Shown: positions 8,867 through 17,837, numbered from the stretch's first letter. The stretch is 64,000 bases of DNA from Bacteroidota bacterium (GCA_026391835.1 JAPLDF010000060.1:61109-125108); one strand, 5' to 3'. Notes: generated from the sequence alone by a model not told the origin. Numbers and translations: made by a program.

Positions 8867-9781
8867 CTATTTCACTTCGAGAATGGCCTGGTATTTGGAG
8901 CTGTTGGCAGGATCAATTTCCTTCAATATGTTGGTTATATTCGTCTTTTCCATCGGGGCAACCCGCTGATCAGCATAAATGTTGACAAATTCATCCCGCT
9001 TTGCATCAAAAATAAGCTGCAATGCATAGAGGTTTGGCTTGGCATTGTAAAGCTTTTGCAAAATATCCAATCCCTCGCTGGTAACACTCCTGCCCTGGTC
9101 AACTTTTTCATACATCATATCAAGGCCTAACCTGTGATACCGGTAGGCGAAATCACGCAAACCGGAATTTGCAGAATTCAAATAATTGTTTACAATCCAG
9201 TAGCGGTTTTTCTCGCTTTCATATGCTTTCCAACCCGGGTCGGAGGAGTTTTGAGCGGAATTTACAACTTCCTGTGCCTTTTCAAAAAACGGTGACCCGC
9301 CACTCGGTGAGTATGAATCAAAATAAAACCCGATGATGGTGTAGGAGTAAAATGCAAGGAGGGAGGTAATATTTGAGGAGAAAGTCCCGTCCGAATAATC
9401 AAGAGGCTGAAATTCAACGTATCTGAACTGGATGTTTTTGTCGATGGTATTTAACAGAACCGAGTTATAGGCGCTGTTTAAAATAGGCCTGCGAATAACC
9501 ACATTCATTGTTCCCTTAAACTCATCGGCACCCAGGCGTTCATTAATCGTCAGAAGTATGGTACATTCTATCCGTTCCTCCTGTTTGAAATTGAAATTTG
9601 TCCATTTCCGGTTGTTTACAAACTCAAACATGGCACTCTGCAACGTTTGAAATATTTTTTTATCAGTCCCTTCCAGTTTTGGGGTGTTTACGTTGATCAT
9701 GCAGTTAAGTTCCTGGGACTGCACCCGGGTTATAGAAACAACACTGAACAGGGTTAGCAGAAAAGCTATTATTCTCGTCAT
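8867..9781 (-). CDS. DUF4835 family exported protein (PorD-like)
   Basis: Protein of 304 residues with an N-terminal signal peptide ending near RVQSQ (about residue 23), followed by one globular domain with no membrane segments. From its length, the start of the mature part (ELNCMINVNTPKLEGTDK) and its place between coaBC and recN, I recognise the DUF4835 family. Its members are often labelled type IX secretion protein PorD, but a biochemical role is not established to my knowledge. Its start codon overlaps the coaBC stop by 4 bases (ATGA), so translation is probably coupled. Secreted proteins with type IX sorting tails occur further along, which fits a functional type IX system in this organism. 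Confidence 0.75.
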   Translation of the reverse strand: MTRIIAFLLTLFSVVSITRVQSQELNCMINVNTPKLEGTDKKIFQTLQSAMFEFVNNRKWTNFNFKQEERIECTILLTINERLGADEFKGTMNVVIRRPILNSAYNSVLLNTIDKNIQFRYVEFQPLDYSDGTFSSNITSLLAFYSYTIIGFYFDSYSPSGGSPFFEKAQEVVNSAQNSSDPGWKAYESEKNRYWIVNNYLNSANSGLRDFAYRYHRLGLDMMYEKVDQGRSVTSEGLDILQKLYNAKPNLYALQLIFDAKRDEFVNIYADQRVAPMEKTNITNILKEIDPANSSKYQAILEVK

Positions 9782-10986
9782 GGTTGAATTGTTCGGTTAT
9801 TTACAATAAAATCGATGATTTCTGAAGCAACAGTGCCTTTATTTTGCAATTCTCCGTGATAAACGGCACCGGAATGGTCTATAATGCTTATTTTATTGGT
9901 TTCGAGCCCGAACCCGGCACCTTTCTCATTCAATGAATTGAGTACAATAAAATCAAGATTCTTGCTGATTAATTTTTTTCCGGCATTTTCCATTTCGTTG
10001 TCAGTTTCCAATGCGAACCCGACAATTACCTGGTTTCTGCTTTTGTTTTTGCCGATCTCGCTGAGGATATCTTTCGTAGCAGAAAGTTCCAGAACAAGAG
10101 GAGCGGAACTCTTTTTCAGTTTGACGGGAGATTTATGGAAACACGTATAATCTGAAACTGCGGCAGCCATGATGACAATCTCGGCGGACGGTGCTTCACG
10201 CATACAAACCTCGTACATCTCCTGTGCCGATTCAACGTCAATCCTGTTGATCCCAGGATGCCCGGCTGTGAGACTTGAAGGACCTGCCACCAATGTAACT
10301 GAAGCTCCCCTCCGGGCAGCTTCAATGGCAAGCGAAAATCCCATTTTTCCTGTTGAATAATTTCCTATAAACCTAACGGGGTCAATTTTTTCGTGTGTCG
10401 GACCCGCTGTTATCAGGACTTTTTTTTTATCGAGATCCAGAAAATGGCTGAAATGCTCCTTAATTATCTGCAGGATTGCTTCCGGCTCCTCCAGCCGTCC
10501 CGGGCCAGACAGGCCGCTTGCGAGTTCGCCGACCTGGGGTTCAATAATAATATTCCCGAAAGACCTCAATGTTTGGATATTGTTTCTGGTAGAGGGATGG
10601 GCATACATATCAAGATCCATTGCAGGGGCAATAAAAACAGGGCATTTTGCCGACAGGTAGGCAGTTCCAACAAAATTATCGGCAATACCATGTGCCATTT
10701 TTCCAAGTGTATTGGCCGTAACTGGCGCAAAAATCATTGCATCGGCCCATTGGCCCAGTTCAACGTGGTTGTTCCATTCGCCATCATCTGCCTTGAAGGG
10801 ATCAACAATTACAGGGTGTTGAGAAAGAGTTGCCAGCGTGAGAGGAGTTACAAAATCCTTTGCACAAGGTGTCATGATGATACGCACATCAACCCCTTCC
10901 TTTACAAGAAGCCGGACGAGGAACGGGGTTTTGTAGGCTGCAATGCTGCCGGTAATTCCGACAACAATTTTTTTTCCCTTCAACAT
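9778..10986 (-). CDS. coaBC: Bifunctional phosphopantothenoylcysteine decarboxylase / phosphopantothenate-cysteine ligase
   Basis: Catalyses two steps of coenzyme A synthesis. The N-terminal FMN-dependent CoaC domain (about 1-190) shows GITGSIAAYK, the catalytic His in NNHVELGQWAD and the substrate-recognition stretch APAMDLDMY. The C-terminal CoaB domain (about 195-402) begins with KKVLITAGPTHEKIDPVR and carries NYSTGKMG. The ATG at 10986 (MLKGKKIVVG) is chosen over a TTG nine bases upstream because CoaBC proteins usually start just before this strand. It lies 18 bases after rpoZ and overlaps the next gene by 4 bases. Length is normal (402 residues). Confidence 0.95.
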   Translation of the reverse strand: MLKGKKIVVGITGSIAAYKTPFLVRLLVKEGVDVRIIMTPCAKDFVTPLTLATLSQHPVIVDPFKADDGEWNNHVELGQWADAMIFAPVTANTLGKMAHGIADNFVGTAYLSAKCPVFIAPAMDLDMYAHPSTRNNIQTLRSFGNIIIEPQVGELASGLSGPGRLEEPEAILQIIKEHFSHFLDLDKKKVLITAGPTHEKIDPVRFIGNYSTGKMGFSLAIEAARRGASVTLVAGPSSLTAGHPGINRIDVESAQEMYEVCMREAPSAEIVIMAAAVSDYTCFHKSPVKLKKSSAPLVLELSATKDILSEIGKNKSRNQVIVGFALETDNEMENAGKKLISKNLDFIVLNSLNEKGAGFGLETNKISIIDHSGAVYHGELQNKGTVASEIIDFIVNNRTIQP

Positions 10987-11004
10987 GACGCACAAAGAAT
11001 TACA

Positions 11005-11346
11005 TTAAAAATCCTCAGGCCGCTCTTTGTGAGGATTGCGAAAATAAACCTCATTATTCAAATATTCATGAATGGCGATCAAAGTAGGTTTTGGAAGTTG
11101 TTCGTAATATTTGGCGATCTCAATTTGCTCACGGTTTTCAAACACCTCTTCGAGGTTATCGGTCGTGGTGGCAAATTCAGATAACTTCTGGTTCAGTTCT
11201 TCCTTTATTTCAAGACCAATCTGATTTGAACGCTTGGAAATTACAGCAACTGTCTCGTACATATTGTTCGTTCCGGCTGTAAAGTCCTCAATATTGCGGG
11301 TTACTGCGTGAACATCCGTTTTTACCTTTTTATAATCCATGGTCAT
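11005..11346 (-). CDS. rpoZ: DNA-directed RNA polymerase omega subunit
   Basis: Small polymerase subunit of 113 residues in the Bacteroidetes form. The conserved omega core is NMYETVAVISKRSNQIG (about 27-43) followed by a helical stretch; the C-terminal half, with FENREQIEIAKYYEQLPKP, is characteristic of this phylum. It helps assemble the beta-prime subunit. The place between bamD and coaBC is a conserved Bacteroidetes arrangement and supports the call. A second in-frame ATG six bases downstream is an alternative start. Confidence 0.88.
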   Translation of the reverse strand: MTMDYKKVKTDVHAVTRNIEDFTAGTNNMYETVAVISKRSNQIGLEIKEELNQKLSEFATTTDNLEEVFENREQIEIAKYYEQLPKPTLIAIHEYLNNEVYFRNPHKERPEDF

Positions 11347-11379
11347 TTTATTGGTTAATAATTGAATTTTGGAACTTCC

Positions 11380-12201
11380 CTAATTCACTCTTTTTTTATC
11401 CTTATAATACATCGATTCAAGTTCTTTTCTTGAACGTTCTTTTAAATCAGCAGCTTCGGCGATAAATTTACTTTCGGGGAACTGGGCAACAAATTCATTG
11501 TAAGCAGCGATTGCCTTCGTATGCCGATCCTTCTGCTTTTCAAAAATACTTTCTTTGGCAAATTTGTGATACGACTTAACAATGAGAAAGAGCACTTCTT
11601 CTTTATGCGGTGTATCGGGAAAATCTTTCAGAATGTTATTCAGCATCTGAATGGAGGCAGCATAATCGTCCATCCTGTAAAACAGCTTTGCAATCTTGTA
11701 ATCCTTCATCTCAAGCTTCAACCTGAGTTTGTCAATTAAATCATTGCACTCCGAAACCCTTTTACTGGTCGGATATGTATTTGTAAACAGCTGCAAATCT
11801 TTCAGGGCATCATAGGTCACCGTCTGGTCAAGACTGTATTCAGGAGAATTCAGGAAATTGCAATAGGCGCTCATGTACATACATTCTTCTGTTTCCTCGG
11901 CATTCGGATAACTTGTAGAGTACCGCTTGAAATAATAAGAAGCAAGGGTGAAATCCTTCATATTATAGTAGCAGTAAGCATAGTAGTAAGCGATCTTCTG
12001 CGCTTTTTCCGTGGCACGCATGGCCCCTGTAAGCTGATCGAAAAGCTGCAGGGCCCTTGAGTAATCTTTTTGAGCATATAATTTTACTGCAGCCTCATAT
12101 TTTTCATCGACAGAACCTCTCTTCACAATTTTTTGAAACTTGCAAGCCGAAAGAGAGAGTAGCAGACTAAAAGCAATAAAAAAAATGGCCTTATATTTCA
12201 T
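11380..12201 (-). CDS. bamD: Outer membrane protein assembly factor BamD (lipoprotein)
   Basis: Protein of 273 residues with a lipoprotein signal sequence; the lipobox Cys is in LSLSACKFQK near residue 20. Five TPR-like helical hairpins follow, with repeated Tyr-rich stretches such as YAQKDYSRALQLFDQL, AYYYAYCYYNMKDFTLASYYF and LFYRMDDYAASIQML. BamD anchors the complex that inserts beta-barrel proteins in the outer membrane. It is the first gene of a leftward run continuing with rpoZ, coaBC, DUF4835, recN and fabI. A TAATTTTG element ends 5 bases before its ATG, so the transcript may start at or next to the start codon. Confidence 0.88.
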   Translation of the reverse strand: MKYKAIFFIAFSLLLSLSACKFQKIVKRGSVDEKYEAAVKLYAQKDYSRALQLFDQLTGAMRATEKAQKIAYYYAYCYYNMKDFTLASYYFKRYSTSYPNAEETEECMYMSAYCNFLNSPEYSLDQTVTYDALKDLQLFTNTYPTSKRVSECNDLIDKLRLKLEMKDYKIAKLFYRMDDYAASIQMLNNILKDFPDTPHKEEVLFLIVKSYHKFAKESIFEKQKDRHTKAIAAYNEFVAQFPESKFIAEAADLKERSRKELESMYYKDKKRVN

Positions 12202-12205
12202 GGTG

Positions 12206-12213
12206 CAAAATTA
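12206..12213 (-). promoter_or_regulatory. Bacteroidetes -7 element (TAATTTTG) directly before bamD
   Basis: TAATTTTG on the minus strand ends 5 bases before the bamD ATG. With the usual distance from this element to the start point, transcription would begin at about the A of the ATG, giving a leaderless or almost leaderless message. No exact TTTG box is found 19-21 bases upstream; the region is T-rich. Confidence 0.5.
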
Positions 12214-12287
12214 CAACTTAATGTCGAAAAATCATAATTTAAACAGGTACAAACGCTACTCATAATGAAAAAGTATTTGTTTTTTGG

Positions 12288-12295
12288 TACTTTTG
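12288..12295 (+). promoter_or_regulatory. Bacteroidetes -7 element (TACTTTTG) for the oxoamine synthase gene
   Basis: TACTTTTG matches TAnnTTTG and lies 48 bases before the GTG start of the rightward gene, in the gap shared with divergent bamD. No matching -33 box was found. Confidence 0.45.
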
Positions 12296-12343
12296 CAGAC
12301 TGAGAAAATAATTAATATACGTATCATTTAATTCTTCAAAATC

Positions 12344-13597
12344 GTGGATATTTTCGATAAAGTTGCAGGCAACATGGGCCCCCTGGGCCAGTATGCAGAT
12401 CTTGGTTTTGGCTATTTTTCGTTTCCAAAACTGGAAGGTGACATTTCAAACCATATGTATTTCAGAGGGAAACCGGTGCTTGTATGGAGCCTGAACAATT
12501 ATCTTGGCCTGGCCAACCACCCCGAAGTAAGAAAGGCTGACACGGAAGCTTCCGAGCAATTTGGCCTTGCTGCCCCGATGGGAGCCCGCATGATGTCGGG
12601 CCAGACTGACTATCATATGCAACTGGAGCGCGAACTGGCCGCATTTGAAAATAAAGAGGCAGCATACCTCCTGAATTTCGGGTACATGGGCATGGTTTCC
12701 ATTATCGATTCCATGCTCGACCGTCACGATGTGGTTGTGTACGATTCAGAATCGCATGCCTGCATCCTTGACGGGCTTCGTTTGCATATCGGGAAACGGT
12801 TCGTGTTTCCGCACAATGATCTTGAAAAATTTGAAAGCCAGATCAAGCATGCCAGGAAAGTGGCAGATTCGACCGGGGGCGGTATCCTTGTAATAACCGA
12901 AGGGGTATTCGGAATGCCGGGTGACCTGGGCAATCTGAAGGGAATCCTTCAATTCAAGGAAAAATATGGGTTCAGGCTGCTGGTTGATGATGCACATGGA
13001 TTTGGTACCATGGGAAGCACAGGTGCTGGAACCAGCCAGGAGCAAGACGTTATGGATGGTGTGGATGTGTATTTTGGAACATTTGCCAAAGCCATGGCCG
13101 GTATCGGCGCATTTGTGGCAAGTGAAAAACGCATTATCAAGGCATTGACTTACAATATGCGGTCGCAGATCTATGCAAAATCGCTCCCGCTGCCAATGGT
13201 CGTCGGGTCGCTGAAAAGGCTTGATATGATCCGCACCCATCCTGAATTGCGTGAAAAGCTGTGGACAATTGTTCGTGCTTTGCAAACTGGATTGCGGGAA
13301 AATGGTTTTGATATCGGTAAAACCCAATCTCCTGTCACGCCTGTATTTCTCAAAGGAGGTGTGCTTGAAGTGACACAGGTAATCACCGACCTGCGCCAGA
13401 ATTTCGGAATATTCTGTTCAGGAGTCATGTACCCGGTTGTACCCAAAGGTATTATCATGCTCAGGCTCATTCCAACAGCATCCCACACCCTTGAAGATGT
13501 TGATGTTACAATCCGTGCTTTTGCCCAGGTGCGCAAAAACCTTGATGAAGGCAAGTATGCATCCGGATCATTTCCAATGGTAGCAGATAAATTTTAA
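12344..13597 (+). CDS. Alpha-oxoamine synthase family PLP enzyme, probable serine palmitoyltransferase
   Basis: Condenses an amino acid with an acyl-CoA with loss of CO2. The 417 residues show the family parts: LNNYLGLANHPEV near the start, GARMMSGQTDYHMQLE, the His that stacks on PLP in ESHACILDG, VDDAHGFGTMG, and the Schiff-base Lys in GTFAKAMAGIGAF (about residue 247). The acyl-CoA partner decides between 2-amino-3-oxobutyrate ligase, BioF and serine palmitoyltransferase. The start (about 40 residues before the fold) and phylum make the sphingolipid enzyme the best guess; no bio or tdh genes are nearby. The start is a GTG at 12344; no in-frame ATG lies before the conserved region. A membrane-protein gene follows after 2 bases. 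Confidence 0.72.
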   Translation: MDIFDKVAGNMGPLGQYADLGFGYFSFPKLEGDISNHMYFRGKPVLVWSLNNYLGLANHPEVRKADTEASEQFGLAAPMGARMMSGQTDYHMQLERELAAFENKEAAYLLNFGYMGMVSIIDSMLDRHDVVVYDSESHACILDGLRLHIGKRFVFPHNDLEKFESQIKHARKVADSTGGGILVITEGVFGMPGDLGNLKGILQFKEKYGFRLLVDDAHGFGTMGSTGAGTSQEQDVMDGVDVYFGTFAKAMAGIGAFVASEKRIIKALTYNMRSQIYAKSLPLPMVVGSLKRLDMIRTHPELREKLWTIVRALQTGLRENGFDIGKTQSPVTPVFLKGGVLEVTQVITDLRQNFGIFCSGVMYPVVPKGIIMLRLIPTASHTLEDVDVTIRAFAQVRKNLDEGKYASGSFPMVADKF

Positions 13598-13599
13598 TA

Positions 13600-14520
13600 A
13601 TGGTAACCCATACGGGAAACAGGCTTTACACTGCATATCGAAAGATCCGCTTTCTTGCAAAAAGGGGTTCTCTTTTTTCATTATCAAGGCCACAGGGATC
13701 CGGAAGGATTTATATTCCCAAGCGGGTGTTTAAAACAATCACGCTAAATTCCCTCCTGCTGTTTCTTATTGCATATCTTATTGTTTACGTGCTTAACCTT
13801 TTTATTACAGGTTATGCCGCAATAATATTCAACATCCCGGTTCTTGTTTATTATTATGATGTCGATTATCTAATCAGGGGGATTGACTGGACACCAGACT
13901 CGGTTTCAGGTGTTTTTAGCAGCGGCCCCATCGTTATGTTCGCGCTGTCCTTGTTTTTGCTGATTCTTTATAAATCGGTTGAAACCGAAACCGGCATTTT
14001 ACGGTTACTGTTGCTGTGGATGATTTTTCATTCGCTGACACGTTTCTTCGGCGAGATACTCGTTGGTGCCATTTTTAACAAGGGATTCGGATTTGTAATC
14101 CTGTACATGTTTTTAATGGATACGGGAAAGGTGATCCTGACAATCCTGGGATTTATGGCCATGTTCACTGTTGGACTTGCAATTGCGCGATTGTCACTTT
14201 ATTCGGCCAATATTTATTTTAATGACCTGCTCAGGAATTACCGGCTGAAATTTATTTTATACCAGTTTATCTTTCCTTTTTTAATGGGAAACATCGTGAT
14301 TTTGCTGATCAAAATACCGCAGGTAAGCTACTTCGATATTGCGTTGAATGCATCAATGGTGCTGTTCCTCATCCCTGTCGTAATGCGCAGTTTCACTTTT
14401 GAGGATTTCTATTTTGATGAAGATCAGAGGACTGTGAAGACTAATATGGTTTTACCAGTTGCCGCCTTGCTGCTGCTCTTCCTGTTCAGGCTTGTGCTGG
14501 GAATCGGTGTGCGCTTATAA
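13600..14520 (+). CDS. Polytopic membrane protein of unknown function
   Basis: I do not recognise the family. The 306 residues contain about seven to eight hydrophobic segments (for example FLIAYLIVYVLNLFITGYA, IVMFALSLFLLILY, VILTILGFMAMFTVGLAIA and LPVAALLLLFLFRLVLGIG) after a basic cytoplasmic N-terminus. A polar loop with YYYDVDYLIRGIDWTPDS follows the first segment. There is no His-rich desaturase motif and no transporter signature. Its ATG is two bases after the stop codon of the probable serine palmitoyltransferase, so the two are almost surely co-translated and may act in one membrane-lipid process; that is inference. It ends 9 bases from the convergent carboxypeptidase gene. Confidence 0.7.
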   Translation: MVTHTGNRLYTAYRKIRFLAKRGSLFSLSRPQGSGRIYIPKRVFKTITLNSLLLFLIAYLIVYVLNLFITGYAAIIFNIPVLVYYYDVDYLIRGIDWTPDSVSGVFSSGPIVMFALSLFLLILYKSVETETGILRLLLLWMIFHSLTRFFGEILVGAIFNKGFGFVILYMFLMDTGKVILTILGFMAMFTVGLAIARLSLYSANIYFNDLLRNYRLKFILYQFIFPFLMGNIVILLIKIPQVSYFDIALNASMVLFLIPVVMRSFTFEDFYFDEDQRTVKTNMVLPVAALLLLFLFRLVLGIGVRL

Positions 14521-14529
14521 CCTGAAGAG

Positions 14530-16263
14530 TTATTTTTTGATAATCAGTTTATCCAGGTAAATCCTGTAACCGGAATTAAATTTCAGGTAATAGAGCCCGT
14601 TTGCCAGATTAGGAACCGCTATTTCAACGGTTGAATTTTCCGAAAACCTGGTTACCTCGGCCGAATAAATGACTGCTCCCAATGTGTTGAGGATCTGAAT
14701 GGAACATGAGGGATTGATGGGGTTTTCGGGCAATATCAATTTAAAATGGCCATCGGATGGATTGGGATAAACAAGCACTGAGCTGACACTTTTATCCTGT
14801 GAATCATATGTCAGCGGTCGCAACTGAACATCCAGGTTTGTGGTTGTCCATTTCGAGACGCTTACATTCCTGATGGTTTTGGTATAATATCCCGGAGCTG
14901 AAAATGTCACATTGTAACTGCCTTCAAAGATGGGGCGGGCATAAAACCCGGTAGTACTTCGCGAATACACTTCTGAAAAGTCAATGTCATGCCCATTAAT
15001 AAATACTTTAGCAGCCACCGGCTGGTCGTTAACCGTATCGGTCACTATTCCATTAAAGCCATAATGCGCCTCTTCGATAAAGTTTAAAAATGAGCGGTAG
15101 TTGTAGTTCCAAAACGACAATAACTGACTTACAGGTAGTAATTTGGTGTTTGATATTTCAACTGTTACTTCACGACAGTTGTGCCAGTAGTTCATATAAT
15201 CCTGCCTGCCGCCGGTGATTTCGTACCAGGCATAGCCGTTTGTAATTCCATTATTCAGGAAGGTAAAATAACCGGCTGGACCATTTACATGAACAGTATC
15301 CGCCCATTCGCGGCCAACGAACTGCCACCAGTCATCGTCTGCAGCAAGTTTTGCCCAGGTATCCCAGGGGTAGTTGAAAACTTCCGATCCACCATGAAAA
15401 TTTGCGGACATTGAAAAATGGTTGCTTCCTGCATAGGCCATCCATGCTTCCGTTTCAACCTGCCAGGCGTTTCCGTCGGGATGCTGACCGGCTTTGGGAT
15501 CCGGGAAGTTACGGTTCAAATCGACATTGTTTGCATTATACCTCACAGCCCCGTAAACGGAATTGTTTCCGCCATGGTAAGTTCCATCAGGGTTTGCAAG
15601 CGGGTTAATGCAAATTTCTGTCGTATTGACCATCGTGGTAATGGCCGGATCAACACCATAATTGGTAAGTAGATAATCGATAAGGTGCAACATCAGGACA
15701 TATCCCGTAGTTTCATCTCCATGAATGCTCGATGTATACAGGAACTGGGGCTCGGCCTCCTCCTGGTTTACATTTTTACTGATTTTAACGGCGAGGATCA
15801 AACGACCCTGCATGGTGGTGCCAATTGTATCCAGTTTGCAGATGCCCGGGTATGAGGCGGCAAACCCTACCATATAGTCTACATATTGCTGGTAGGTCGG
15901 ATAAAAATTCCAGGAGGTCCGGTTGCCGGGACGATCGGCTCCTTGTCTGGCATTTACTTCATTTTCAGGTATTAAAGTCCCGGGATGGGGAAGAATCGTA
16001 TAAACGGCATCATACCGCAGAAAATCTGAAAACTCTTTTTTATTGGCATACGCGTGAACGGTTTTACCCTTCACATGATCGATCGATATCAGCCGGGTAA
16101 GGGTATGAATATCCTCCTTATCAGCCACTTTAAAAGTGAAATAAACCTCGCCACTCTTGGAAAAAATGCTGTCAAGCAGTTGCGACCTGGAATTCTGCGA
16201 AATGGCTGGTTTGGATATTCCTATAAGGGACAAAGCAAGAAGGCAAAATAAAATATTTTTCAT
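14530..16263 (-). CDS. Secreted M14 zinc carboxypeptidase with type IX sorting domain
   Basis: Signal peptide MKNILFCLLALSLIGISKPA (start at 16263, directly after the dapA stop; an ATG 21 bases upstream would spoil the signal peptide). A prodomain-like region is followed by the M14 fold: zinc ligands His and Glu in SSIHGDETTGY, the later His in SANFHGGSEVFNYPW, and the catalytic Glu in EVTVEISNTK. A transthyretin-like beta domain of the carboxypeptidase D kind follows (FNGIVTDTVNDQPVAAKV onwards). The last 80 residues (YPNPSDGHFKL to LDKLIIKK) are a type A sorting domain of type IX secretion. It therefore probably trims C-terminal residues of peptides at the cell surface or outside the cell. 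About 577 residues. Confidence 0.88.
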   Translation of the reverse strand: MKNILFCLLALSLIGISKPAISQNSRSQLLDSIFSKSGEVYFTFKVADKEDIHTLTRLISIDHVKGKTVHAYANKKEFSDFLRYDAVYTILPHPGTLIPENEVNARQGADRPGNRTSWNFYPTYQQYVDYMVGFAASYPGICKLDTIGTTMQGRLILAVKISKNVNQEEAEPQFLYTSSIHGDETTGYVLMLHLIDYLLTNYGVDPAITTMVNTTEICINPLANPDGTYHGGNNSVYGAVRYNANNVDLNRNFPDPKAGQHPDGNAWQVETEAWMAYAGSNHFSMSANFHGGSEVFNYPWDTWAKLAADDDWWQFVGREWADTVHVNGPAGYFTFLNNGITNGYAWYEITGGRQDYMNYWHNCREVTVEISNTKLLPVSQLLSFWNYNYRSFLNFIEEAHYGFNGIVTDTVNDQPVAAKVFINGHDIDFSEVYSRSTTGFYARPIFEGSYNVTFSAPGYYTKTIRNVSVSKWTTTNLDVQLRPLTYDSQDKSVSSVLVYPNPSDGHFKLILPENPINPSCSIQILNTLGAVIYSAEVTRFSENSTVEIAVPNLANGLYYLKFNSGYRIYLDKLIIKK

Positions 16264-16264
16264 C

Positions 16265-17158
16265 CTATTTATCGAATTGGTCAATGGAGTGTTGAATCAG
16301 TTGAATGGCTTCCTGGCTGACAGGTACAAGCGGAAGTCTAAGGTAATTCTGGCAGAGTTTTTTCATTGTCAAAGCTGCTTTGATACCCGAAGGACTCCCA
16401 TCGGCAAATAAGGCATTGGTAACATCAATCAATTTATAGTGCAAAGCCCTGGCGGATTTGAAATTTCCTTCAATGGCAAATTTCACCATAGCGGAAAATT
16501 CGGCCGGGTAAATATTTGCGGTCACGGAAATTACCCCGTCAGCACCTGCCGAGATCAACGGAAGTGTCAACCCGTCATCACCTGAGAGGACTAAAAAATC
16601 TTTTGGCCGGTTTTTGATAACCTGGAATATCTGGTCAAAATTCCCGGATGCCTCTTTTATCCCGACAATATTCTGGCAGTCTTTCGCCAGCCGCAGCGTG
16701 GTTGATGCACTGATGTTGCTGCTTGTCCGGCCTGGTACCGTATACAGGATCACAGGCACCGGGCTTGCCTCCGCAATTATTTTAAAATGCTGGTAGATGC
16801 CTTCCTGCTGCGGTTTTGAATAATAGGGACATACGGACAGGATGGCATCGACACCTTTAAAAGGAGTACCGTGGATTGCAAGGACAACATCTGAAGTACT
16901 GTTCCCTCCTATCCCTACAACCAGGGGAACCCGCTTATTAATTATCCTTACAGCGAATTCGATGAGGGCTTTCTTTTCCGGCTTTGATATCGTGGACGAT
17001 TCGCCGGTTGTTCCAAGGAGTACAATGAAATTAACTCCGCCATGGATAATATGATCAACAATGTGTTCGAATGCCTCAAAATCAATGGCACCGGATTTTT
17101 TAAACGGGGTAACGATGGCGACCCCCGTCCCCTTGAATTTATGATATCCTTTTCGCAT
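16265..17158 (-). CDS. dapA: 4-hydroxy-tetrahydrodipicolinate synthase
   Basis: First committed enzyme of diaminopimelate and lysine synthesis; joins pyruvate and aspartate semialdehyde. The 297-residue TIM barrel shows LGTTGESST (about 43-51), the catalytic Tyr in SVCPYYSKPQQEG, and the Schiff-base Lys in IVGIKEASGNF (about residue 166), plus SGDDGLTLPLI. It overlaps the upstream DUF6913 gene by 20 bases and its stop lies next to the start of the carboxypeptidase gene. The three genes form one leftward unit with a canonical promoter upstream of the DUF6913 gene. Confidence 0.95.
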   Translation of the reverse strand: MRKGYHKFKGTGVAIVTPFKKSGAIDFEAFEHIVDHIIHGGVNFIVLLGTTGESSTISKPEKKALIEFAVRIINKRVPLVVGIGGNSTSDVVLAIHGTPFKGVDAILSVCPYYSKPQQEGIYQHFKIIAEASPVPVILYTVPGRTSSNISASTTLRLAKDCQNIVGIKEASGNFDQIFQVIKNRPKDFLVLSGDDGLTLPLISAGADGVISVTANIYPAEFSAMVKFAIEGNFKSARALHYKLIDVTNALFADGSPSGIKAALTMKKLCQNYLRLPLVPVSQEAIQLIQHSIDQFDK

Positions 17159-17696
17159 GCGGTTTGATTACTGTGAGGTAATGTTGAACCTGTCCCAAAT
17201 ATTCTTCGGAAGTCATGGTTGGTTTCAGATCAATCATCAGGTCATAGTATTCGGAATTCTTTTCCGAAAACTTACCTACCCGGAACAATGCTTTTGAAAG
17301 ACCGGAGATATATTTCAACGGAAAATTATCCTGCAGACTGAGGTCGATCAGGATGTCGAACTCCTTCTCAATAAAGTCCTTAACCTGTGTATGAATTGGT
17401 TTATAAAACCAGGTAAGGTCGCGTTTTGAAAAGAAATCATATGACAATTTCGGTAAAAACCGTTGAACCAGGTTTCTGTTTTTAACAAATCCCAATGCTT
17501 TCACCTCTTTGTGGTCTCCCTGAAGCTGTGACACAAACTCTGAAACACGATCATAATCAGGTACATCATCCAGCGTATAGAGGATCCCGATCCGCTTTGC
17601 ATCCTTTAAGTTGGTCATTTGACAATGACGGTCAGAATGCGATACTTCTTTCTTATAATAGTATTGACCAATTTTAATTCTCAGATTACCAAACAT
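17139..17696 (-). CDS. DUF6913 family protein
   Basis: Small cytoplasmic protein of 185 residues. No signal peptide, membrane segment or known catalytic motif. The middle part (RIGILYTLDDVPDYDRVSEF onwards) looks like an alpha/beta domain, and the stretch DLTWFYKPIHTQVKDFIEKEFDILIDLSL is the most conserved-looking part. I recognise it as the Bacteroidetes family now called DUF6913, function unknown. It overlaps dapA by 20 bases and is driven by the canonical promoter at 17731-17762; coupling to dapA could point to a link with cell-wall precursor supply, but that is inference. Confidence 0.7.
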   Translation of the reverse strand: MFGNLRIKIGQYYYKKEVSHSDRHCQMTNLKDAKRIGILYTLDDVPDYDRVSEFVSQLQGDHKEVKALGFVKNRNLVQRFLPKLSYDFFSKRDLTWFYKPIHTQVKDFIEKEFDILIDLSLQDNFPLKYISGLSKALFRVGKFSEKNSEYYDLMIDLKPTMTSEEYLGQVQHYLTVIKPHAKRIS

Positions 17697-17730
17697 ATTT
17701 TTCAGTTAATTATTCATTTAGACTGATTTG

Positions 17731-17762
17731 CAAAGTTAATGATTACTTACGAACCATACAAA
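17731..17762 (-). promoter_or_regulatory. Canonical Bacteroidetes promoter for the DUF6913-dapA unit
   Basis: On the minus strand: TTTG (17759-17762), a 20-base spacer, then TAACTTTG (17731-17738). This matches the -33 TTTG and -7 TAnnTTTG consensus with correct spacing. Transcription would start near 17726, about 30 bases before the ATG at 17696. Confidence 0.75.
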
Positions 17763-17829
17763 ACACAATGCAATATCCAACAAACGCATGGTTTCTTTAC
17801 AAAGTATCGGATACAATGTTAATAAAACA

Positions 17830-17837
17830 TAATTTTG
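17830..17837 (+). promoter_or_regulatory. Bacteroidetes -7 element (TAATTTTG) for the MBL hydrolase gene
   Basis: TAATTTTG lies 33 bases before the ATG at 17870, in a gap shared with the divergent DUF6913-dapA promoter. No exact -33 box was found. Confidence 0.5.

Noticed and set aside
10393..11184. A 263-codon plus-strand frame opposite coaBC and rpoZ
   Set aside because: Overlaps two conserved genes on the other strand and shows no known domain.
16264..16284. An upstream start for the M14 carboxypeptidase
   Set aside because: It would overlap dapA and place seven polar residues before the signal peptide; the ATG at 16263 is better.
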